Source: Ctena decussata
Taxonomy: Eukaryota > Mollusca > Bivalvia > Lucinida > Lucinidae
DNA: 64,000 nt
NCBI GenBank assembly: GCA_963989385.1
Contig: OZ022502.1
Coordinates: 8,276,501-8,340,500, forward strand
Direction of reading: 5' to 3'
Numbering within the stretch: the first letter of the stretch is position 1; each line of letters opens with the position of its first letter. Positions 1 through 10,400 of this stretch are shown here, piece after piece. The translations under genes and the position numbers were made by a program. A model generated the notes under the pieces. The model saw only the letters and a program-made list of their open reading frames with translations. It did not search any database and was not told the DNA's origin.

Positions 1-406
1 TTAGACAATATGAAACAGTCTCATAATTAACCGTACAAGTTATGAGAAAATGCATGTTTTATCGATAAATGTGGAATGAAGAATAATCTTCAAATTAAAA
101 TGCAAATAACCTTTTTCCTCACGGCCTGTAAGAATATCAATTTTTACCAGGTATGTCATCATGTTCAAGTATTTTTATTATTCTTGCATGGCATTGTGAC
201 GTATGAACAAATTATTTTTGTCCAATAATTGGATTTTGAGCTCGGTCCGCAATTATCAAAATGTATCTTATTTTTTGTTTAAAGCCACTTTTTTTCAAAT
301 ATTATTATCTAAACTCGATTGCAAATGTTTAGTTAGACCATGTCGGAGCTATTGAATGAAATATTTCATCAAATCATTTTCTTGTTATTATTATCAAGGA
401 AGTAAA

Positions 407-1428
407 TACCGTATAATGGGAAATTTTCGCGTCGCCTAATTTTCGTGGAATTTCGCGGTCGGTATCGATCCGCGAAAATTAAACTCAGCTAAATATTCTC
501 CTAGTTTTTACAAAATAGTAATAGGAAATTTGAATAGTCCAAAGATATGGTTTGCGGTATTTTAAGCAGTAGTAGATTTCAATTCTCGTATCGACGTGAT
601 CCCTGCACCTCAGGGGAACGAATCCATAGCCGCAGTAACAGGGCGCCGAGCGTCCGTTCCTGTCCTCGTCGAATGTCGTTGGTAGCCGTGACCATAGGGA
701 GACTCTTTCTGGAAGCACCACTCATCATCCGGTATTCTTCTTTCAGCAACAATGACCCTTGTTAGGGCCACACCGTTGATACAACTTAGCCGCCACGTGG
801 CTGGGTTGCCACGTGGCGTTGCCGCTCCTTCACCGCGCCGAGGTGTGTATCATCCAAGTTCCGAAGGAGAGTATTCTAAGCACCCCGCCAAGGCTTAAAA
901 ATAGGTAGCTATAGAGTTTTATTTCGGCGCAATCATATTAGCAGGTAATTACAATTTGAATAGGCTGTCACTTTTTTCGCTTGATTTACGGCCACTTTTA
1001 CCTGATTATGTAAGTTCAACTGAATTACTTTTAATTGGCTGTGAGTTCTGTTTACTTTTATTCTGAACAATAGCCATTCAATCAATTGCTCGCATATTTT
1101 AGCTGACTGCTTTTGTGTACTAAACATTGATTTGTACAAATGTCTATCTTACGTTTCTTGTGAAAAAAGGATGGATATCCTCCCAAACCCGAAAGTCGAT
1201 TCTATCTAAACAAATGCGTTCATAACAAAGTGATTACAGTTTCTTTATGTTTCTCTCTCCTACTCCGTCTTGATTTTTCAGTAAAGCAATATTTTACACG
1301 ACAAACACAATTTTTATTTTCGTGGATATTCACATCTGCGAAAATTAAAAACCGTGAAAATTAATCCTCATGTTTTGGGGGCAAATCCGCGAAAATTTGG
1401 CGACGCGAAAATTTTCCATTATACGGTA
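407..1428. mobile_element. TIR element, TACCGTATAATGG termini
   Basis: The two ends are inverted copies: TACCGTATAATGGGAAATTT at 407 and its complement ending at 1428, with similarity continuing through TTTTCGCGTCGCC for about 40 bp. The interior has no convincing ORF. It holds a perfect 10 bp inverted repeat with CACGTG cores (791-800 and 809-818). This is probably a non-autonomous DNA transposon. Related CGCGAAAAT-rich fragments occur near 11030-11110 and 13231-13315. Confidence 0.65.
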
Positions 1429-1690
1429 ATCAAATTAGTCAAAACTTTACAAATAAATTACAAAATCAATGTGAAAACATTAACATTTATAAATATAAAG
1501 GATAAATGTCATTTTTCTGAAGCTCATGGAAGTATGAACACAATGGGTTCCGTTCAAACCTTATATGATATCCTTCGTAAATCACTTACATTGCATGGAA
1601 CCCATTGCATTCATACTTCCATTAACATCTGAAAAATGACATCTTTCAAACCAGTAAAATATTATTTGAACCAAATAGTACTCATTGTTA
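1429..1690. repeat. Dispersed repeat, copy 1, with inverted arms
   Basis: The segment contains inverted arms around 1500-1555 and 1590-1640 (CATGGAAGTATGAACACAATG against its complement). A second, diverged copy lies at 2399-2640; both start near ATTAGTCAAAACTT and end at ATTTGAACCAAATAGT. Confidence 0.55.
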
Positions 1691-1885
1691 GATCTTGAGA
1701 ACTGTTCAGTGGATATACCATATTTTCTTCAGTTATAACATGGGATTTTCCCTTCTAAAACAATATCAAAAATCTAGATCCATCTTATAAGATGGATCTA
1801 CATTTATGAGATTGTTTTGGAAGGGAAAACCCCATCTTATAAATGAAAAAATATGGTATATCCACTGAACAATGCGCTCAAGATC
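1691..1885. repeat. Foldback element with ~80 bp arms
   Basis: Arms at 1691-1770 and 1803-1885 are inverted copies with a few mismatches (GTTCAGTGGATATACCATAT in both). The centre, 1776-1799, is a perfect 24 bp palindrome. It would form a long hairpin as RNA or single-stranded DNA. Confidence 0.75.
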
Positions 1886-2398
1886 AAACAGTCAATACAC
1901 CATGAAACTAAGGTCAGTTGCAATGTCAGAGTGACCCTCTATCTCAAGTGTGGTGCAAACCCATTTACCTACACAGGACATATCAATCAAAATCACTGAT
2001 CCATAAATGAATAGGTCGCACAGATGTACAAATAGTATGTCATTGTAATGTATTAACCCGATTATGAAGCACATCTACTATATAGTGCTCAAGAGAAGAC
2101 TATCATATAAGCATAATACATGTAATTACCTTTATATCCTATATTTAACTGATTTGTACATATTTACATGTACGCAATTATAATATTTACACCTGCCAAC
2201 TATTTCCCCAAGATCTGATGATGATCATACATCCATGAGCAACTCTCGCTCATGCAACATTACTCATCAGCGACATCAAGGATAATTCAAGAAGTTGACT
2301 GGCTGACATCATGTTTGATATACGTCACGTCATAGTGATGGCTGTTGAATGTCATATCCAAAGACGTTGTTTAATAACTATTCTTTGTCCTTTCCTTG

Positions 2399-2640
2399 GC
2401 ATTAAATTAGTCAAAACTTCACAAATAAATGATAAAATTGATGTGAAAACATAGTATCAATATAAAGGATTTTTCATTTTTTGGAAGTTCATGGAAGTAT
2501 AAGCACAATGGGTTCAAAGTTTATATGATGCCCTTCTGGTATTCATACTTCTATGAATATCCAAAAAATGACACGTTTTAAATGAATAAAATATTATTTG
2601 AACCAAATAGTGCTCATGATACAAAGCAAAAAAGAAAACA
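2399..2640. repeat. Dispersed repeat, copy 2
   Basis: Diverged copy of the repeat at 1429-1690, with the same start, the same AAGTTCATGGAAGTATAAGC arm and the same end. Confidence 0.5.
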
Positions 2641-3390
2641 TGAAATACAGGTCACAGAGACCTACAATAACATAGTGTCAGATACAGTAAAGAAGTCAAC
2701 CACTATCCCAAGAATGGTACAAATTAAACAATGTTCAAGATATTTAACAGTCAGTTGACCATGAAATAAAAGTCAAGGATGGTATAATGGAGTCACTGAT
2801 CATGCCTGGCAGGGGTACAAAAAGCAAGTTTTTACTGATATTTTGAGCCGAGAGGTTAGAATGAACACTTGTTTTTGGTATAAGTATTGTTTCTGTACTG
2901 ATATAAGGTATTAAGAGGTATTTTTGTGTACAAGAACTGTGAACAAAACTAGGAATCGAAAATGAAGCATTTGAGGCAGTTTGTTCATTAATTAATACAG
3001 ATTTTCATGCTCAACTGTGTAATACTTATACAAAAGAGAATTAATACTGATTTCCTTGGACAATATAATGGATTTACGACATACCAGATGACTGTCATAC
3101 CCATAGGTGACTATCATACAAGCGTCAGTTTATATGTGTGTATTTAACTTTCATAATATTTAAAACAATATTCTATAGAAAGTAAAATGGGTATTAAAAG
3201 AAAATGTAGTCATAAAAATTAGACTCTGACCTTGCTTTTCTTCCTGAATATATTGCTGGACAATTCCAGTCATGCATTCGTTTCGTAGTTCTGTAACAAA
3301 CTGCTTCTACGAGGGGTGATAAAAAGTGCCAGCTAAATACCATACTGCTTTCACTTCTGGCAAATACTTTATATCACAACTTAAATGTGT
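2641..3390. other. Non-coding sequence with faint repeat similarity
   Basis: No gene is seen. Phrases such as GACCATGAAATAAAAGTCA (also near 1895-2000) resemble the ~120 bp unit of the array at 53.6-54.7 kb, so old array copies may lie here. Confidence 0.35.
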
Positions 3391-3399
3391 ACACTTTCA

Positions 3400-3605
3400 G
3401 GGAAAGTAACTCTTCCGTTTTCATTTTTGCTTTCCTTTTTTCAGTGGGTGTCAACTCTTAAAGGAAAGAATTTGCTCCTAAATGAGCAAATTCTTTCCTT
3501 TAAGAGTTGACCCTTTTTCAGAAGGGCTATTTCATCCAGGGAAGCAAACAGGAAGTCATAAAGGTTGTCTCCCCTTGTAAAAATGGCGAAAAAACATGGA
3601 AGTGT
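3400..3605. repeat. Interspersed repeat with perfect 28 bp hairpin
   Basis: Copies of this ~200 bp repeat occur at 10602-10785 and 17073-17262; they share AAATTCTTTCCTTTAAGAG and GGGAAGCAAACAGGAAGTCA. In this copy 3450-3477 and 3484-3511 form a perfect 28 bp inverted repeat around a 6 nt loop. Confidence 0.7.
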
Positions 3606-3744
3606 ACCGATTGGCATTTAACACTTACACAAACCTCAGTATGTCATTTGATTTATTTGCTCCTACACACACTTTTCTTACACTTGTCTGTGATTCAACT
3701 AATTCTAAGAAGCCTACTGATTAACAACATTCATGAACTGCTCA

Positions 3745-3985
3745 TATGAGCCGAGACAGGAGAAAACTGACAAAGTGGTTGTGCGCCCAGCACAGACTCA
3801 GATCAGCCTGGGCATCCACCCAGTCTGATCAGAGTCTTCGCTGTCTGCATGAAGGTAGCCTAGACCTTTAGCTACCCTTCAAGTGCTTAGTGTAGAGTCT
3901 GATCAGACTGGGTGGATGCCCAGGCTGATCTGAGTCTGCACTGGGCACACAACCACTTTGTTGGTTTTATCGTGTCGCTGCTCAA
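3745..3985. mobile_element. Palindromic MITE, family B, copy 1
   Basis: A ~240 bp foldback sequence: outer arms TATGAGCCGAGACAGG...GACAAAGTGGTTGTG against the complement ending CACAACCACTTTGTTGGTTT. Inner arms carry CAGACTCAGATCAGCCTGGG. Further copies: 6862-7108, 9821-10030, 13757-13966; fragments near 13990-14150 and 24000-24080. Confidence 0.75.
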
Positions 3986-4055
3986 TTATCTTATGCCATG
4001 CTAAAGTTATTAAAAATAGGACTGAATCTGTTGTTTTCATTTGCGTTTCACTGCA

Positions 4056-4086
4056 CCCAAATTTTTTTTTTTTTTTTTTTTTTTTT
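4056..4086. repeat. Poly-T tract
   Basis: A run of about 26 T residues in non-coding sequence. Confidence 0.9.
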
Positions 4087-4257
4087 CATTTGTGCTTCAT
4101 TGCTCCTATCTAGAATCTATTGTTTAACATCTGAAATTAATCAAATAGTATTTGATTTTACATGTCTTCAGAATTTTTTCAATTTAAATGCTTTACCTTC
4201 AAATAAATGTTACCATGAATTTTGTAACAAAACCAAATCTCTTATTTGGCTGTCACA

Positions 4258-4551
4258 TAAAAGTAAAAAGTATGCAAAGACCAGGAACTGAAACAATCAA
4301 AATCCAAATCCAGCCCTCAAACCATAGTTGGAAACAACTAAGATAACAAATAATCAAGATACAGAGAACATATGGCCAACCGAGTGAGCAGCTTGTTCCC
4401 AAAAGGTGGCCACTCAGCAACCCAAACCGAACCAAAAATAATAAGAACATACATAAGGTAAAACATCACAGAAACTCTGACACCAAAAACAGGCAACAGA
4501 GAACCACAACAGAACTACCGCCTTGGAACGGTCAGTAATGAATTACTGGGG
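4258..4551 (-). mobile_element. 5'-truncated 3' end of the Penelope-like element
   Basis: Reverse-orientation copy of the last ~295 bp of the element at 41285-47788 (compare 47497-47788). It stops at AGTAATGAATTACTGGGG, so the copy is truncated at its 5' end, as is typical of target-primed insertions. Confidence 0.85.
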
Positions 4552-4744
4552 AAAACCTGCTTTTAAAAATAAGCCAGAATTCTATGGAACACTATGTAGC
4601 ACCTTCCTTGCACAAATACATGTAGTATAGTCTACCCAAGTTTTGACGGATGGAAAGAATGGCAGTGCATTCATAACAGTGACACTTTCCCAAAACCTTG
4701 GTATGTTGGTATGATGACAGTATAATCAATTCAGTAACCCTTCC

Positions 4745-5330
4745 TAGCTACATGATTTTCAGGTTTAATTGAAATCTGTAAACAGGTTCAAAAGATATTT
4801 GATTGCAATATCCTCTGTGATCCTGAAATTGGGGCCAATGTTACCAAAACCTAATAAATTCTTTGGCTTGTCCCCATATCCATGCAAGTTTGGTGAAAAT
4901 CCAAAATCTGTAAACAGGTTCAAGCTTTAGATAATATTCTGTGCGGCGACCTCCAAAAAGAGGTCAAGGTCATCACAACACAATCCTCTTTTAGGCTTTG
5001 TTCAAGTGAAAAACCTATGCAAGCTAGGTGAAAATTTAAAATCTGTCAACAGGTTTAAGACTTAGATACTAAACATACAAAGTTTCTGTGACCTAGAACC
5101 CTGGTGGTCCCAATGATATATCCATACAAGTTTTGTGGAAGTCCAAAAATTGTTTCAGGACAAAGATGGACTTATACACTAGATACTAGGGTTGACATAA
5201 AGTATAGACAGATAAACATTAAGTCATCTTGTGACCTTGAAAAAACCTAATAACTCTTAAGATTAGCTCACTGAGATATCCTTGCAAGTTTGGTGGTAAT
5301 CCATCCATTGATTACATACATAGGTGGACT
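4745..5330. repeat. Degenerate tandem array
   Basis: Diverged units recur with CATGCAAGTTTGGTGAAAAT and ATCTGTAAACAGGTTCAA, interspersed with 'gacctt/aaggtc' phrases. Resembles an aged version of the array elements seen elsewhere; the ends are not clear. Confidence 0.45.
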
Positions 5331-6030
5331 TGAACCCTAGGGCCTGCTGAAGTGTGTATGTTTGGAATGACAAATGGACAGAAAACCAGATGCCTATATC
5401 ACACCTTGCTAATGAAGGAGCAACAAAAACACATGAAGGAATGTGTGGTAGAACAAATTGACAGGGCAATTTACATGCATGGCTTTTAATATACACATGA
5501 CAGCCTATTCTCATGATCTATTCAACGTTACAATCAGATAAAATCACATACCATGTTCAAACACAGTACTTTTCAGGGACCTTAAAATCATCCCTATATT
5601 AAGGTAATAATTTGGGGGAATTTCTGTTTTGCATTAATTATAAGGTAGCTATGTATCACATACATTTATTATGTATTATCCAACATAGTGTTAGCAGCAG
5701 AGCTGTTGGCAAGTTTGTGAAAACATAACAACAAGAATTTGATGGAATGTCACCAATGTACGTATTACCTTAATGTACAAAATATTCTTAAAGGAATAAT
5801 TAGAGACAATACCAGTACCAAAAGCAAGTTTTAAGACAATTTTCAGTTTTTACAGTCTCTAGCTACACTACCTGTCCTAGATTACTCAATAAACAAATAC
5901 CCAAACAGTAAAACAAACATGACAGGTCCCTGTACGGGAAACCTTGTCTGAATTTGCACTTGCATTTCACATAAAAAATATTAATATCAAACATTGTAAT
6001 AGTGATCATTAATCAACTAATAGTAATACA
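5331..6030. other. Non-coding sequence, nothing recognised
   Basis: No convincing ORF, RNA gene or repeat. It lies downstream of the IAP stop and could include 3' UTR; an AATAAA on the minus strand is at 5670-5665. Confidence 0.4.
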
Positions 6031-6032
6031 GT

Positions 6033-6205
6033 ATATACAGCAGAACTTCTTTGGCTTGAATTACCATGCCTGGCTAGAACTCGTTCTTGGGTCCCTAGTA
6101 TTCAGTTTATATAGAAACTAACCCTGGTTGGCTGGAGCTACCTTTGACTGGAACTTATTTTCAAGGACCCACGCCTGTTTGAGCCATTGAAGTTCTACAG
6201 TATAT
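6033..6205. mobile_element. Palindromic MITE, CAGTAGAACTTC type, copy 1
   Basis: Ends ATACAGCAGAACTTC and GAAGTTCTACAGTATAT are inverted. Inner phrases (TGGCTAGAACT, TGGCTGGAGCTACC) are also mirrored. A second copy is at 55412-55599. Termini of this kind occur in Tc1/mariner-Tigger-like non-autonomous elements; the superfamily is inference. Confidence 0.65.
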
Positions 6206-6861
6206 GGCAAAGGCAGTCCACATCATACCAGTCATAAACTGTTTTGTTTTTGTTTTGACAAGCTTGGCATACACAGGCCAACTCAGCCAATACAGTGAGT
6301 TTTCCTTGTGGGAATGTTAGCCAAATTTGAAAACTTATTTTTTCCTTGTTTTGCAAAAAAGCTCTTGGTGAAAAGTGCTAGTTTCTCTATATATTAGCAA
6401 CATGGTATCAATTGCCATACTGGATGATTTTTTGGAACTCAAATGTCTTTGCAAACATACAAGCCTCTGTGGCAGCCTCAGTATGATATTGCAGATCCAT
6501 CCAGAGACAAGTCAGTCTAAATGTTCTATATAACTATAACCACACATATTAGATGGCAACTCCAGATAATTTTCATACAAACTTGAAAGTTGCCAACGTA
6601 CGGCTGTTCTAAACAATATCTCCATAGAAGCTGTCTGCTGTTTCATTAGTTCAGCAATGGTATCAACACCAGCTGGTAGATCCAAACATAAATCAGTAAT
6701 TTCTAGGATACTCTATGTTAGATCATTTCACCAGTTCTGGCGACAATTTTCGCTCAACAGATTTTCTGGTTCAAACACTGGTAGCCTTTACTGGAAAGTT
6801 TCTACATATATTCTGGTTTAAGGTGAATGGGTATAAGGAATTTCTGCTTTCTGACAACATA

Positions 6862-7108
6862 TGAACTGCAACACAACAAAAACACCAAAGTGGCATGTGT
6901 GCCCAGCGAAGACTCAGATCGACCTTGGCATGTGCCCAGTCTGATCATAATCTTTGCTATGTGCTTACAAGGTAACTGAGGGTCTAGGCTACTTCCATGC
7001 CAACAGCAAAGACTCTGCTTAGACTGGACAGATGCTCAGGTTGATCTGGGTCTTCGCTGGGTGCACATGCCACTGTCAAATTGTTGGTTTTGTTGTGTTG
7101 CAGCTCAA
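6862..7108. mobile_element. Palindromic MITE, family B, copy 2
   Basis: Inverted ends TGAACTGCAACACAACAAAA and TTTGTTGTGTTGCAGCTCA, with inner CAGCGAAGACTCAGATC arms. It lies directly downstream of the IAP stop, next to another hairpin element. Confidence 0.7.
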
Positions 7109-7110
7109 AT

Positions 7111-7220
7111 TACCGTATTTTGCCTATATATTGGGACATCTAAAAATAATGAATTTTCCATTTGGGACAAATGGAAAATTTATCATTTTAGGTGTCCCAA
7201 TACTTATGCACATTAAGGTA
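7111..7220. mobile_element. Palindromic MITE, family A, copy 1, in the 3' UTR region
   Basis: A ~110 bp foldback: TATTGGGACATCTAAAAATA against TTTTAGGTGTCCCAATACTT, with a central AAATTTTCC/GGAAAATTT stem. Copies at 9445-9550 and 27461-27581. It begins about 15 bp after the IAP stop codon, so it would be transcribed as part of the 3' UTR. Confidence 0.75.
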
Positions 7221-7235
7221 TTGTCTGTTGTGCTT

Positions 7236-7432
7236 CTAAGACATGAAAGTCTTCACCTGGCCTTTAATTCTCTTCCTACATATAGGACATTTTCTCATGC
7301 TCTTGGCACATTCTTCACAGCAAACCAGATGTCCACACGGCAGGAAAGTTACACTCACATACTTGTCCATACAAATCTTACAAACTTGCATCTGTTTTAG
7401 CAGCTTGTTCTCTTCTTTCAGCGACTTTGTAT
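7236..7432 (-). CDS. IAP exon 13: RING domain and stop
   Basis: This 197 nt last exon (phase 1 in; acceptor CTGTGTAG) encodes residues 1419-1483. A short helix (SLKEENKLLKQMQ) leads into the RING: C1436, C1439, C1451, H1453, C1457, C1460, C1467 and C1470, matching the IAP-type C3HC4 pattern. The protein ends VKTFMS, like the RING dimerisation tails of XIAP and cIAPs. The stop is at 7238-7236. I found no AATAAA on the minus strand for about 1.5 kb after it (first at 5670-5665), so the mRNA 3' end is undefined. Confidence 0.96.
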
Positions 7433-10400
7433 CTACACAGAAAATAAAAACAAAATAATGAAGGGTATAGCAATATTCTATATATAAAAGTCATAATGGT
7501 AAGTATAGTATACAACCACATTTCAAATCAATCCATCAGTAACCAGAGCAAGTGAGCAGGGGCTCACATATACCCACGATCAAAGCCAACACCTAATGAA
7601 AGCATACTTTAACCCAAAACTTCAAAGCAAATTGTATACTTGTACAAACTTCGAAGTCTGTGACCTTGACCTTAGGTCAACGGCATTATCCATATGATGT
7701 AAATGTATGAAATAAACCTGGTCATAAGTCATTAGGCTCCATTTGAGTATCTTAGAACTATATGCAAAACTAGAAAATTGTGTCTGTAAGACACTAATGA
7801 TGCCCCCGTGCAGCGCCTGTCACAGGATATGTGTACATCCCTAAAGCACCTTTAAAGCACAAATGCTATTTACAAAGAATCCACTGAAAACATTTCACAA
7901 ACTTTATACCCTATAGTGCAAAATGCAGCCCAAAATGACTAAGTTTAAAAGGCCATAATTCCTTCAGAATTATTTTTTTCCTATCATAACCAACATGCAC
8001 ATCTTCACTGTGTCCACAACAAGTCTCCAATGTCTGAAAAACAGCCAATGAAAATTGTGGGAGGAGTTGATTACACAAAGTACTTACCCTACAATGCAAA
8101 CATATGCCTAAAATGACTAAGTTCAAAAGGCTATAATTCTGTCAAAATCAATTCTAGCTCCAACAAAAACCCACATGCACATCTCCAATATGTCCATAAC
8201 ATGTATGCAGAGTTTGGAAAAGATCGACTGAAAACTGAGGGAGAAGTTGATTACACAAACTCCTCACCCTACAAATGTAAAAATTTGCCTAAAATGACTA
8301 AGTACAAAAGGCCGTAATTCTGTCAAAATCAATTCTAGTTCCAACAAAAACCCACATGCACATCTTCAATATGTCCACAACATGTATGCAAGGTTTGAAA
8401 AAGATTGATTGAAAACTGTGGGAGGAGTTGATTACACAAACTACATACCCTACAATGCAAAAATTTGCCTAAAATGACAAAGTTCAAAAGGCTGTAATTC
8501 TGTCAAAATTAATTCTAGCTTCAACAAAAACCCACATGCACATCTTCAATATGTCCACAACATGTATGCAAAGTTTGAAAAAGATCCATTGAAAACTGTG
8601 GGAGGAGTTGATTACACAAACTGCATACCCTACAATGCAAAAATTTGCCTAAAATGACTAAGTTCAAAAGGCCGTAATTCTGTCAAAATTAATTCTAGCT
8701 CCAACAAAATCCCACATGCACATCTTCATCATGTCCACAACATGTATGTGATGTTTGAAAAAGATCCACTGAAAACTGTGGGAGGAGTTGATTACACAAA
8801 CTCTATACCGTAAAGTGTGACGAACGGACGGACAGACTGACGGACGGATGGACAGACAGGAGCAAATCTTAATGCCCCCTGACTATCGTCACGGGGGCAT
8901 AAAAAAAATAATAATAATAAAACAAATGGCTAAGTCCTAATTTTTGACCCCTGGCCCCACCCATGAGCCTGACCCAGCAGCTAAGGTAGACCATTCGAAA
9001 GCAATGCTATAGAGATATCATGAACCAAATATGGAAGAAATCTTCAATGCAGTTAGGGACATATGAGCAATCAAAAAGGTTTAACGCAAAACTTTGACAT
9101 AATGAAAATGCCTAAGTCCTAATTATTGACCCCATGGCCCCATCCTGGGTCCTGATCCAGGGGCTTAGACAGTCTATATCACAGGTAATGTTATAGAAAT
9201 AACATGAACCCAATATGAAAAGAATCTGATGTGTGGTTACAGAGATATGAGGAAACATAGACGTAAACTTGACGAACAGACGGATGAACGAATAAACAAA
9301 CGAATGAAGCAATGGACGGAATGACAAAAACTATATACCCCCTGACATACTTTGTTTGTCTGGGGTATAACTATTACATGAGTTGAATATATAAACTTGC
9401 TATCCTATACTCCTTCAATCAGAGGGACTATTGTGATAATCAAATACCATAATGTGCTTAAGTATTGGAACATCTAAAAATAACTTAATGTCCCTTTGTC
9501 CCAAAGGAAAATTAATTACTTCAGGTATCCCAAAATTTAGGCACATAACAAGTAGTATTGCTTTTTCAAACAGACAAGATCTTCCAACTGACCAATGATA
9601 TATCTTACCAACATCGCCATGTGATGATGTAGCCCCTTCTCCTGCTGGGGAACGGTCTTTTCTGGACTTTGACTTTTTCCCCTTCTTCGACTTTGACTTT
9701 CCACTTGTTGATGATTCAGATTTACCTGACCCAGCAGTTTCATCAGCAGAAGAATCTACATCTGTCTTGTCCTTATTATTGGTTGTTTTAGTTTCCACCT
9801 GGAAAAATGCAATGTACATTTAGTTGTGTGCCCAGTGCAGACTCAGATAAGCCTCGGCTTTCGCCAAGTCTCATCAGACTCTTCCCTAAGCATTTATAGG
9901 GTAGCTAAGGGTCTAAGCTACTTCTATGCGCACAGCAAAGACTCTGGTCAGACTGGGCAGATGGCCAGGCTGATCTGAGTCTGCACTGGGCACCCAATCA
10001 CTTTGTTGGTTTTGTCGTGTTGCGGCTCAAATTTACTTGACTTGCCTTGACGACACACTGACTATACTTAGCAAACAAATTCAACTTCCGACACTTTTGT
10101 TATTTGCTCCAAAGGTCACGTAAGGTGAGGTATAGAAATGATTAAAGAATGTATTTCATTTTTCTGGTGTTTATCGAGGTTTAAACTACATTCATGTAAA
10201 CTTTGCTAGCGACTCAATGCAGTTTATACTCCAATTAACATCTGAAAAATTAAGTTCATTGCTTATATTTACATTTTTTTTTCTATCTATTATTTCACCA
10301 CAAATTTGCGTAAGGGGCTATAGTTGAAGCAGAAAAAAATTTATACACAGTTTTACTACTAGCGGAACAGTGTCAACAACGTAATGACGTCATAATGTCG

